NCBI GenBank assembly: GCA_013813675.1
Contig: JACCRH010000164.1
Location: forward strand, 1-6,723
DNA: 6,723 nucleotides
Reading direction: 5' to 3'
Origin: Gemmatimonadales bacterium
Lineage (GTDB): Bacteria > Gemmatimonadota > Gemmatimonadetes > Gemmatimonadales > GWC2-71-9
Positions within the stretch are counted from its first letter, which is position 1, and every line of letters starts with the position of its first letter. Below are positions 1-6,617 of this stretch, in pieces. A model generated the notes under the pieces. That model saw only the letters and a list, made by a program, of their open reading frames with translations. It was not told the origin of the DNA and made no database searches. Both the position numbers and the translations under genes were made by a program.

Positions 1-77
1 GCCCTGGCCAGCGCTTGGACCCGTTTGGGATTGAGGTGGAGATACTTAGAGGCATCACCGGTGTCCAGTAGATCCAT
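1..77 (-). CDS. Excisionase/MerR-type helix-turn-helix protein, N-terminal 25 codons (runs off the left edge)
   Basis: Read on the minus strand from ATG at 77-75, the peptide begins MDLLDTGDASKYLHLNPKRV and continues QALAR. This matches the opening of the excisionase-family helix-turn-helix (HTH_17): a short strand, then a first helix (TGDASKYL), a turn, and a recognition helix starting at NPKRVQALAR. Proteins of this family bind DNA as small recombination directionality factors, as antitoxin-like or operon regulators, or as the DNA-binding half of larger proteins; which one applies cannot be told because the rest lies outside the window. The start is supported by GAGGG (83-87 on the plus strand, reverse complement) five bases upstream, and by promoter-like DNA just beyond it. 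The open frame continues to the window edge without a stop. The gene diverges from the truncated porin. Confidence 0.72.
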   Translation of the reverse strand, partial: MDLLDTGDASKYLHLNPKRVQALAR

Positions 78-92
78 AGGAGCCCTCGACAA

Positions 93-136
93 GGTGTAAG
101 TGAACCTTATGTTACCTCATTACACCATTTCGGCAA
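93..136 (-). promoter_or_regulatory. Promoter and probable operator of the helix-turn-helix gene
   Basis: On the minus strand a -35-like TTGCCG (131-136) and a -10-like TAACAT (109-114) are 16 bases apart, each matching the consensus at four of six positions. Over the same DNA lies a perfect 7-bp inverted repeat, GGTGTAA (93-99) and TTACACC (120-126), separated by 20 bases. On the minus strand, GGT also recurs at exactly 10-base steps (126, 116 and 106), each heading a loosely similar 10-mer. Arms flanking a -10 box just upstream of a gene for a DNA-binding protein suggest autoregulation; this is an inference from layout. Confidence 0.5.
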
Positions 137-163
137 GCTCTCCTTCGGGCTAGCGGCAGGCCG

Positions 164-553
164 TTGCCCTACCTGTCACTCGGAGCCAACGTCGCGAACT
201 ACGGAGGCGACAGTACCCGCTACGGGCTCGATGCCTCGTTGGAGTATTTCGGCGCGCTGCTGAGGGGGGAATACATGGTGCAGGACCGGGACCTTGTCTC
301 GATCGCCGACAAGGGATGGTACGGGCTCGCCGCCTATCGCCTGCGGCCCTGGCTCCAGGTGGTCGGGAAACAGGAGGACTTCCGCCGCTCGGGCATCTCG
401 GGAGACTTACCCAACCGGGCGACGACTGCCGGCGTGAACCTAGACTTTCCCGGGGGGAAGGTGAGACTCTCGGCCGACTACGTATCCCGGAAGATCGGAA
501 CTCCGGGGGTGCGGCGGGGTACGGTGATCGCGCAGGCGCAGGTCAAGTTCTGA
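164..553 (+). pseudogene. 5'-truncated porin: C-terminal beta-barrel fragment (OprP/OprO-like)
   Basis: The 129-residue frame shows alternating hydrophobic and polar strands rich in Tyr, Gly and aromatics (for example LDASLEYFGALLRGEYMVQ, then WLQVVGKQEDF) and ends in QAQVKF, with the terminal Phe typical of an outer-membrane beta-barrel. The pattern resembles the last strands of phosphate-selective porin O/P family proteins, which are usually about 350-450 residues long, so at least two thirds is missing. The only start codon is a TTG at 164 with no Shine-Dalgarno sequence; the frame is open only back to a stop at 101-103. The DNA before it belongs to a divergent regulator promoter, not to a porin. 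It ends nine bases from the stop of the convergent minus-strand gene. It is most likely a non-functional remnant without a signal peptide. The family call is moderate; the barrel character is clearer. Confidence 0.6.
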
Positions 554-562
554 CTGCGACGC

Positions 563-1381
563 TCAGGCGGTTCGTTCCGCGCTCCATTGCCGAAAGAGCT
601 GGCCGCAGTACTCCACCTTCTCGGAGCTGAGGGTCATCACCCGTCTCCCGTCGGCCAGGACGGCAAAGGCGCAGAACTGGGCAACCGTGGGCTTGCCGTT
701 GGGTCCGGTGCACTCGGGGACGGCCTGTTTGTTCACCGTGACCCAGACGGTCCGCTCCGGATTGCGTTGCTGCCACGTGGCGCAGCGTGCCCGGACGTCA
801 GGGTCCACCTGAATCCCCTCGGGCTGAACCACGATCCGGCTGACGGTGGCGGCCGAGCGTGGTGTTCGCCCGCTGCGGCCGGCGCCGGCCGGCGCCGAAT
901 CCGCCTCCGTTTGTCCCGCCGCCGGGCGGACGAACTGCCATGGCGTGCAGCTCTCCGCGGTGAGCCGTCCGCGGGTCATCGGGGCCACGCAGGAATAGCC
1001 CTTGGCCGTCTGGCCGGCCCCTGGCGCGGGCACTCGAAGCGTGTCGGAGAACTCGTCGGCCGGCACCGTTGCCACCTGCGAGATCGCGCCGTCGTCCACC
1101 CCGACCTCCACCCGCGCCGACTCCGCGAGCTCCGGCCCGCGGGGCAGCACGAAGCGCCAGTCCACGGTGACCCGGAGCGAGTCGCCCTCCTGGACCACGC
1201 TGGAGCGCACGTCGGTCGCCTTCAGCTTGTCCCGAACCGCCGTGTTCTCCGGCGTGCGCAGCAGGAAATACCAGACCGCCGCGCCCGCCGCGATGAGGAT
1301 GAGCAGGGTCAGCAGCACCCGGAGGCACCCGCCGCGGCGCCCGACCGGTTGGACGTCTACCACCTTGGGCGGGCGGGCCAC
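563..1381 (-). CDS. Single-pass membrane protein with six extracytoplasmic cysteines, function unknown
   Basis: This 272-residue protein has a short basic cytoplasmic tail (residues 1-18), one strong membrane segment (about 21-41, LLTLLILIAAGAAVWYFLL) and a long extracytoplasmic part. That part has two segments: a beta-rich stretch (about 60-150, with VRVTVDW-like strands) and a C-terminal one (about 180-265), joined by an Ala/Gly/Ser/Pro/Arg-rich linker (about 153-178). Apart from C19 near the membrane, cysteines fall at 131, 145, 200, 224, 237 and 259, an even set that could form three disulphides outside the cytoplasm. I do not recognise the family. The start is GTG at 1381-1379, overlapping the TAG stop of the upstream peptidase gene by one base (TAGTG), so translation is probably coupled. 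Co-transcription with the peptidase suggests a partner or envelope role, which is an inference. Confidence 0.8.
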   Translation of the reverse strand: MARPPKVVDVQPVGRRGGCLRVLLTLLILIAAGAAVWYFLLRTPENTAVRDKLKATDVRSSVVQEGDSLRVTVDWRFVLPRGPELAESARVEVGVDDGAISQVATVPADEFSDTLRVPAPGAGQTAKGYSCVAPMTRGRLTAESCTPWQFVRPAAGQTEADSAPAGAGRSGRTPRSAATVSRIVVQPEGIQVDPDVRARCATWQQRNPERTVWVTVNKQAVPECTGPNGKPTVAQFCAFAVLADGRRVMTLSSEKVEYCGQLFRQWSAERTA

Positions 1382-3060
1382 TACTTGCCCGCCCCGAGAA
1401 CGTCCACGCCCTGCTCGAAGACGATGTCCACCGGAATCCCCTTGCTCGCGAGTCGATCCAAGTCGCGCTGGAGGCCGGCCGGGATGGCAGCCCGCTCGGC
1501 CATGAAGCGAGTCACGCCCGGGTAGTCGCCATCGCCCTGGTAGCGAAGGATCAGCCCGGCCATCGAGTCCACCGCGGCCTGCATCCGGGGAAAGTTCACC
1601 CGATACTTCCCGCTGGCCGAATCCCGGACGAAGGCTCCCCGCTCCTGGAGGTACGAGAGCTCGGCGGCGTTGGCTCGACCGTGCGCGCTCGCGGCGCCGA
1701 AGCGAATCGAGCGGAAGATGCCCGCGAGGAAGGTGACGTAGTTGTCGTCGAGGTCGGCGTCGGGCAACTCCCCCTGCTGCCGCAGCCGGGTGATCATGTA
1801 GAGGCCGAGGATGTCGGCCTTCCCCTCCTCCAGCGCCCCCGATTGCTCCTTCAGCGCGTCCCGCACGGTCCCCTTGCCGGTGACGACGTTCTTCACGCCA
1901 AGACCGTGGGCCACTTCGTGGAACATCACGTTGGCGAAGAACGCGTCGAAGCTGACGTGGCTCCGCTGGTCGTCGGCGATCAGCTCATCCCCGATGGGCG
2001 TCAGTATGCGGTCGAACTTCGCCTGCATGGCGTTCTTGAGCTGGAGCCGGCGGGTGCCCTTCTTGAGCTGAACCTGCTCGTCGTTCGGGAGGTTGATGGC
2101 GATGGTCTTGGAGCCCGCGTTGGCCTGGCCGGCGTAGTAGACCGCATCGTAGGCGTTGAGATCGGAGTCGGTGCCGGGCTTTTCCCGCTTGTACGCCGCT
2201 GGGACCGGCAGCCCGCGCTGCAGCGCGGGGAGGAGCGTAGCGTACCGGGCGAGCCGCTCGCTCCACTGCCGATCCTTGATCAGCACGTATGCCTCGTGGG
2301 CGGCCTTGTACCCGAAGAGGGCGTCGTCGTAGGTCTCGATCGGGCCGATGACGATGTCCACCCCGTTGGTCTTCATGTCCATCCAGGCGAGGTCGCTGGG
2401 CTGATACTCGTCGGTCTCCAGCGCGCGGGCCCGGACCTCGAGGTACCTCTTGAGCCCCGGGTCGTCGGCCAGCGCCTCCGCCTCGCGAAGCTTGCCCGCC
2501 GCGCGGCGGGAGGGCTCGGCAAACGCCTGGTGATAGGGCAGCGCGGCGAGGCCGCCGGCGGAGTCGCGCCGAACCAGGGTGTACAGGCTTCGAAGCGAGG
2601 TGCCGGCCTCCGCCGAGGCGTTCGCGGCGGACTCGAATTCCTCCTTGGTCATGTCGCCAGGGTAGAACGCCGCCCCGTCCGGCCGAGAGCCCACCCCCGG
2701 CACGAAGGCAGCGTTGCCGTCGAGCCGGTCCCAGGGCCCATAGTTGAGCCGGATGTACGCCCGGGTGCCGGTGTCGGCCACGGCGGCCAACAGGGAATCA
2801 CGCCGAGGATACACCTGCTGCCAGTAGATGGTATCCATCTCCTGGGCGGCCTGAATGAGGAGCGGGATCATGCGCCGCTCGCGCTCGCTCAGCCCGCTCA
2901 GGTCAGCGGTGAGCCGCACCAGGGTGTACCGCGCGAGCTTTTCCGCGATCGTCGGGCCACCTCCGGCCTGGCCCACCGGGGCGTCCCGGGCCTCCGAACC
3001 CTGGCATCCCATCGAGGCGACGGCCAGCGCCGCCGCCCAGGCACCCATCCAGCGCCTCAT
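1381..3060 (-). CDS. M49-like (dipeptidyl-peptidase III family) zinc metallopeptidase, probable lipoprotein
   Basis: 559 residues. The N-terminus (MRRW, then a hydrophobic stretch to SMGC) is a lipoprotein-type signal with the lipid-accepting Cys at residue 19; the lipobox is imperfect (Ser at -3), so anchoring is likely but not certain. The catalytic centre is visible: HEVAH at 381-385 supplies two zinc-binding histidines and the general-base Glu, and EEGKAD at 411-416 supplies the third ligand, corresponding to EECRAE in dipeptidyl-peptidase III. The conserved upstream block around YYAGQANAGSKTIAINLPND (309-328) also fits the bacterial M49-like family. Such enzymes cleave peptides; here action would be at the envelope. 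Classical DPP III has HEXXGH, one residue longer than the HEXXH seen here. The ATG at 3060 gives the basic n-region; ATG at 3048 has a better Shine-Dalgarno (GAGG) but loses it. It lies 30 bases after the DUF6494-like gene. Confidence 0.85.
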   Translation of the reverse strand: MRRWMGAWAAALAVASMGCQGSEARDAPVGQAGGGPTIAEKLARYTLVRLTADLSGLSERERRMIPLLIQAAQEMDTIYWQQVYPRRDSLLAAVADTGTRAYIRLNYGPWDRLDGNAAFVPGVGSRPDGAAFYPGDMTKEEFESAANASAEAGTSLRSLYTLVRRDSAGGLAALPYHQAFAEPSRRAAGKLREAEALADDPGLKRYLEVRARALETDEYQPSDLAWMDMKTNGVDIVIGPIETYDDALFGYKAAHEAYVLIKDRQWSERLARYATLLPALQRGLPVPAAYKREKPGTDSDLNAYDAVYYAGQANAGSKTIAINLPNDEQVQLKKGTRRLQLKNAMQAKFDRILTPIGDELIADDQRSHVSFDAFFANVMFHEVAHGLGVKNVVTGKGTVRDALKEQSGALEEGKADILGLYMITRLRQQGELPDADLDDNYVTFLAGIFRSIRFGAASAHGRANAAELSYLQERGAFVRDSASGKYRVNFPRMQAAVDSMAGLILRYQGDGDYPGVTRFMAERAAIPAGLQRDLDRLASKGIPVDIVFEQGVDVLGAGK

Positions 3061-3090
3061 CCGCCGCGATCCGGAACCGTGACAGGACCC

Positions 3091-3297
3091 TCAGGCCAGC
3101 TCGATCGACCCATCGACCGAGATGTTGGTGGGAAGTCCCTCCACTACCAGGTTGATACGGGCCTGGAGAACCTCCCTGCCGGTCAGCGCGCCGGAGTGCA
3201 GCGCGGCCTCCACCGCCTTTTCCACTTCCCGCTGCGCGGTGATGCCGAACTGCTTGAGCAGGCGGCGGAGGGAGAGGTTGAACCGCTCTTCGTCCAT
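3091..3297 (-). CDS. DUF6494-like small protein
   Basis: A 68-residue protein starting MDEERFNLSLRRLLKQFGIT, followed by AQREVEKAVEAALHSGALTG and a C-terminal strand pair (ARINLVVEGL, then ISVDGSIELA). This order, an acidic start with FN, a helix with a K-x-x-G-(I/V)-(T/S)-(A/S)-QRE motif, a second helix and a beta pair ending in an acidic edge strand, fits the uncharacterised DUF6494 family as I remember it; the function is unknown. The start at 3297 was chosen because GAGG lies five bases upstream; the frame extends to a GTG at 3333, which lacks properly spaced ribosome binding sequence. There is no signal peptide or membrane segment, so it is probably cytoplasmic. It lies 57 bases downstream of the 89-residue gene and 30 bases upstream of the peptidase gene, all on one strand. 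Confidence 0.72.
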   Translation of the reverse strand: MDEERFNLSLRRLLKQFGITAQREVEKAVEAALHSGALTGREVLQARINLVVEGLPTNISVDGSIELA

Positions 3298-3354
3298 AGC
3301 GACCTCGTTGTCGGTGACCCCTATCCTACACACCTCGACCCCGGGCCTGAACCC

Positions 3355-3624
3355 TCAGCGGCCCTCCAGCTCCCGCTCGCCCGGGGTGTGGCGTTCGGCC
3401 CGGCCCTCGCCCGGATGCGATTTAGCCTCGTGATATCGCTCCCCCTTGAGCCGGATGAAGGTAACGAACCGCTCGTACTCCTCCTCCGAGAGCGCGTCCG
3501 CGATCCCGGGTATCAGACCCTTGACCAGGGTGATGCGCTCCTCCAACGCCAGCGCGCCGGCCTGGTCCACCAGCGCCCGGATAGCCGGGTGGTTCATCCA
3601 TGCGGTCTCGGGGGAGGTGGTCAT
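3355..3624 (-). CDS. Small helical hypothetical protein (89 aa), first gene of the peptidase cluster
   Basis: I do not recognise this protein. The start ATG at 3624 has GGAG about eight bases upstream; the frame remains open back to 3726, but that extension is Arg/Ser-rich and crosses the candidate promoter. Residues 12-62 look like two or three amphipathic helices (HPAIRALVDQAGALALEERI, then LVKGLIPGIADALSEEEYERF, then TFIRLKGERYHEA), and the last 20 residues are charged, polar and probably disordered. No cysteine, signal peptide or membrane segment is present, so it is likely cytoplasmic. Its stop is 57 bases before the DUF6494-like gene. The strand bias of charge (an acidic LSEEEYE patch beside a basic tail) is compatible with a protein-binding adaptor, but no function can be assigned. 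Confidence 0.65.
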   Translation of the reverse strand: MTTSPETAWMNHPAIRALVDQAGALALEERITLVKGLIPGIADALSEEEYERFVTFIRLKGERYHEAKSHPGEGRAERHTPGERELEGR

Positions 3625-3699
3625 CGGGCGAGCTCCAGGGTGGAGTGATCGGCTGTCGGAGGAGACCCGCCGGACCGTGCAGGCGCGGAAATGCTTCCT

Positions 3700-3728
3700 C
3701 TGATAGCTGAGAACTCGCGATACCACAA
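3700..3728 (-). promoter_or_regulatory. Candidate promoter for the four-gene peptidase cluster
   Basis: On the minus strand TTGTGG (3723-3728) and TATCAG (3700-3705) are exactly 17 bases apart, in the 135-base gap between the HtrA-family gene and the 89-aa gene. The -10 matches four of six consensus positions, the -35 only three. It overlaps nothing coding and sits right after the GC hairpin that may end the protease transcript. Confidence 0.33.
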
Positions 3729-3745
3729 GGGGGCGTGGCGCCCCC
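3729..3745 (-). terminator. GC-rich hairpin after the HtrA-family gene
   Basis: GGGGGCG (3729-3735) pairs perfectly with CGCCCCC (3739-3745) around a three-base loop, 14 bases beyond the stop of the minus-strand protease gene. The base run that follows on the minus strand is CTTGTGG and not a U tract, so it may be a weak or factor-assisted terminator, or simply a stabilising 3' hairpin. Confidence 0.4.
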
Positions 3746-3759
3746 GGTGGCAGCGGAGA

Positions 3760-5328
<1,569 letters not shown>

Positions 5329-5434
5329 CGAGCGGTCCTTCGGTAAAGCGTTGAAATCAGGGTCCTGCCGGTCTCCGAGCCTTCTAATAGTACAACCACA
5401 CCGGGCGAGGTGTTTCGGACGGCGTTTGACGGGT
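5329..5434. promoter_or_regulatory. Divergent intergenic region between the protease gene and deoC
   Basis: The 106 bases between the two divergent starts should carry both promoters. It is the most AT-rich stretch locally (CTTCTAATAGTACAACCACA, 5381-5400), which supports promoter function. I see no confident -35/-10 pair on either strand and no clear sigma-E-like motif for the protease, so no box is assigned. Confidence 0.35.
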
Positions 5435-6460
5435 ATGTTCAATCCTATGCCCGAGACTCCCCAGGAAGGTCTGGTCAGCGCGTCCCAGGCCCGCCCGCTG
5501 GACCTTCCGGTCCGGCCGCGGAACCCCGGGATGCCGCTGGAGCTCGACTGGGTTGAGGAAGTCCGGGTGAACCGGAGCGCCGTCGAGCGTCGCGCGGCCA
5601 CGCTCCGCGGCCGTCGGACGGTCAAGAAGGAATGGCAGGCGGCGTGGCTGCTGCGGGCCGTCACCCTGATGGACCTCACCACCCTCTCGAGCGACGATAC
5701 CACCGGCCGGGTGCGCCGGCTGTGCGCCAAGGCGCGCCGGCCGGTCCGCGCCGACCTGCTCGCGGCCATGGGTGCCGCGCAGCTTCCCATCAGGGTGGGC
5801 GCCGTCTGCGTCTACCACGCCTTCGTCGAGACCGCGGTCGCGGCGCTGGAGGGAACCGGCATCCCGGTCGCCGCGGTCTCCACCGGGTTCCCCGCCGGAC
5901 TGTCGCCCTTCGAGCAGCGCATCGCCGAGATCCGCGCCTCGGTCGCCGCCGGCGCGGAGGAGATCGATGTGGTGATCACCCGGGCCCACGTGCTCACCGA
6001 GAACTGGCCGGCGCTCTACGACGAGGTCCGCACCATGCGGCAGGCGTGCGGCGACGCCCACATCAAGACGATCCTCGGTACCGGGGAGCTCGGCACCCTG
6101 CGCAACGTGGCCCGCGCCAGCCTGGTGTGCATGATGGCGGGTGCCGACTTCATCAAGACCTCGACCGGCAAGGAGAGCGTCAACGCCACGCTTCCCGTGG
6201 GCCTGGTGATGGCGCGCGCCATCCGTAACTACCGCGAGCGTGCCGGTCACCTGGTGGGGCTCAAGCCGGCGGGAGGCATCCGCGCCGCCAAGGACGCCCT
6301 CGAGTGGCTGGCGCTGGTGAAGGACGAACTGGGTGACCGCTGGCTCAGGCCCGACCTGTTCCGCTTCGGCGCGAGCGCACTGCTCACCGACATCGAGCGG
6401 CAGCTGGAGCACTTCGTCACCGGGCGATACTCGGCCGCATTCCGGCATCCGATGGCGTGA
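5435..6460 (+). CDS. deoC: Deoxyribose-phosphate aldolase, long eukaryote-like type
   Basis: 341 residues. Class I aldolase that reversibly cleaves 2-deoxy-D-ribose 5-phosphate to acetaldehyde and glyceraldehyde 3-phosphate, in cytoplasmic deoxynucleoside salvage. The Schiff-base lysine is K241 in ADFIKTSTGKESVNAT; the partner residues are D178 in EEIDVVI and K277 in VGLKPAGGIR. It is longer than the E. coli enzyme (259 residues) and resembles human DERA (about 318): the block RRTVKKEWQAAWLLRAVT (60-77), the DLTTLSSDDT segment and the C-terminal VTGRYSAAFRHPMA all look like the animal enzyme as I remember it. Residues 1-36 are a Pro-rich leader of no recognised function. The ATG at 5435 was taken as start; ATG at 5447 is an in-frame alternative, and neither has a strong Shine-Dalgarno. 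No nucleoside-catabolic partner gene is adjacent in this window. Confidence 0.93.
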   Translation: MFNPMPETPQEGLVSASQARPLDLPVRPRNPGMPLELDWVEEVRVNRSAVERRAATLRGRRTVKKEWQAAWLLRAVTLMDLTTLSSDDTTGRVRRLCAKARRPVRADLLAAMGAAQLPIRVGAVCVYHAFVETAVAALEGTGIPVAAVSTGFPAGLSPFEQRIAEIRASVAAGAEEIDVVITRAHVLTENWPALYDEVRTMRQACGDAHIKTILGTGELGTLRNVARASLVCMMAGADFIKTSTGKESVNATLPVGLVMARAIRNYRERAGHLVGLKPAGGIRAAKDALEWLALVKDELGDRWLRPDLFRFGASALLTDIERQLEHFVTGRYSAAFRHPMA

Positions 6461-6466
6461 GGAGGT
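6461..6466 (+). promoter_or_regulatory. Orphan strong ribosome binding sequence GGAGGT after deoC
   Basis: A perfect GGAGGT directly follows the deoC TGA. ATG at 6467 touches it, and ATG at 6472 is five bases away, ideal spacing. The frame from 6472 runs open to the edge but translates through the tandem array and the hairpin repeat, without protein-like character. It may be a leftover of a lost downstream gene, or chance. Confidence 0.3.
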
Positions 6467-6488
6467 ATGGAATGTCGTGGTTGGATGG

Positions 6489-6520
6489 AGTGTCGGAGTG
6501 TCGGAGTGTCGGAGTGTCGT
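6489..6520 (+). repeat. 8-bp tandem repeat, four copies of AGTGTCGG
   Basis: Units at 6489-6496, 6497-6504 and 6505-6512 are identical; the fourth, 6513-6520, ends in T instead of G. The array starts 29 bases after the deoC stop, in G/T-rich non-coding DNA. It reads CCGACACT on the other strand. Such short arrays are typical slippage-prone intergenic repeats. Confidence 0.85.
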
Positions 6521-6541
6521 GTGGCGTGGGTATCATGTGTT

Positions 6542-6572
6542 GGGTGGAGTCTGTTGCGCAGGGGTGGAGTCT
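6542..6572 (+). repeat. 11-bp direct duplication GGGTGGAGTCT
   Basis: Two exact copies, 6542-6552 and 6562-6572, offset by 20 bases in the same G/T-rich intergenic stretch. The core TGGAGT also begins just before the 8-bp array (6486-6491), so both may derive from one ancestral unit. Confidence 0.6.
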
Positions 6573-6588
6573 CGTGTGTAGTGCGGAC

Positions 6589-6616
6589 TGTCATCCCGAG
6601 CGCAGCGAGGGATCTT
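6589..6616 (+). repeat. Dispersed-type hairpin repeat (TGTCATCCCGAGCGCAGCGA...)
   Basis: ATCCC (6593-6597) pairs with GGGAT (6609-6613). Inside, GA faces GA as a tandem G-A mismatch, then GC pairs with GC around a three-base GCA loop. The sequence closely matches a palindromic intergenic repeat I remember from many bacterial genomes (TCATCCTGAGCG...GCGAAGGATCT), which often shows up in databases as spurious peptides; here its translation in one frame is CHPERSEGS. It could act as a 3' hairpin for the deoC transcript. It directly abuts a truncated coding segment. Confidence 0.7.
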
Positions 6617-6617
6617 G

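Noticed and set aside
93..126. Insertion-sequence terminal repeat
   Set aside because: The 7-bp arms are only 20 bases apart and no transposase is visible. An operator fits better, though a solo terminus cannot be excluded.
316..630. 104-codon plus-strand frame over the porin end
   Set aside because: Overlaps the barrel-like frame, is Arg/Gly-rich and crosses the convergent gene's end.
1681..3648. 655-codon open frame on the plus strand
   Set aside because: Antisense to the peptidase and the two small genes. The translation is Val/Leu/Gly/Arg-rich with no domain, the usual mirror effect of GC-rich codons.
5329..5790. 154-codon N-terminal extension of the HtrA-family protease
   Set aside because: It runs antisense through deoC, is Arg/Ser-rich, and lies upstream of a well-formed ATG with Shine-Dalgarno and a membrane segment.
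5384..6448. 354-codon minus-strand frame
   Set aside because: Antisense to deoC, whose conserved motifs are clear; composition is Gly/Arg/Asp/His without domain character.
6489..6520. Possible CRISPR array
   Set aside because: Units are 8 bp and contiguous with no spacers.
6247..6594. 115-codon minus-strand frame with HSDTPTLRHS-like repeats
   Set aside because: The repetitive part is simply the 8-bp tandem array read as codons, and the rest is antisense to deoC.
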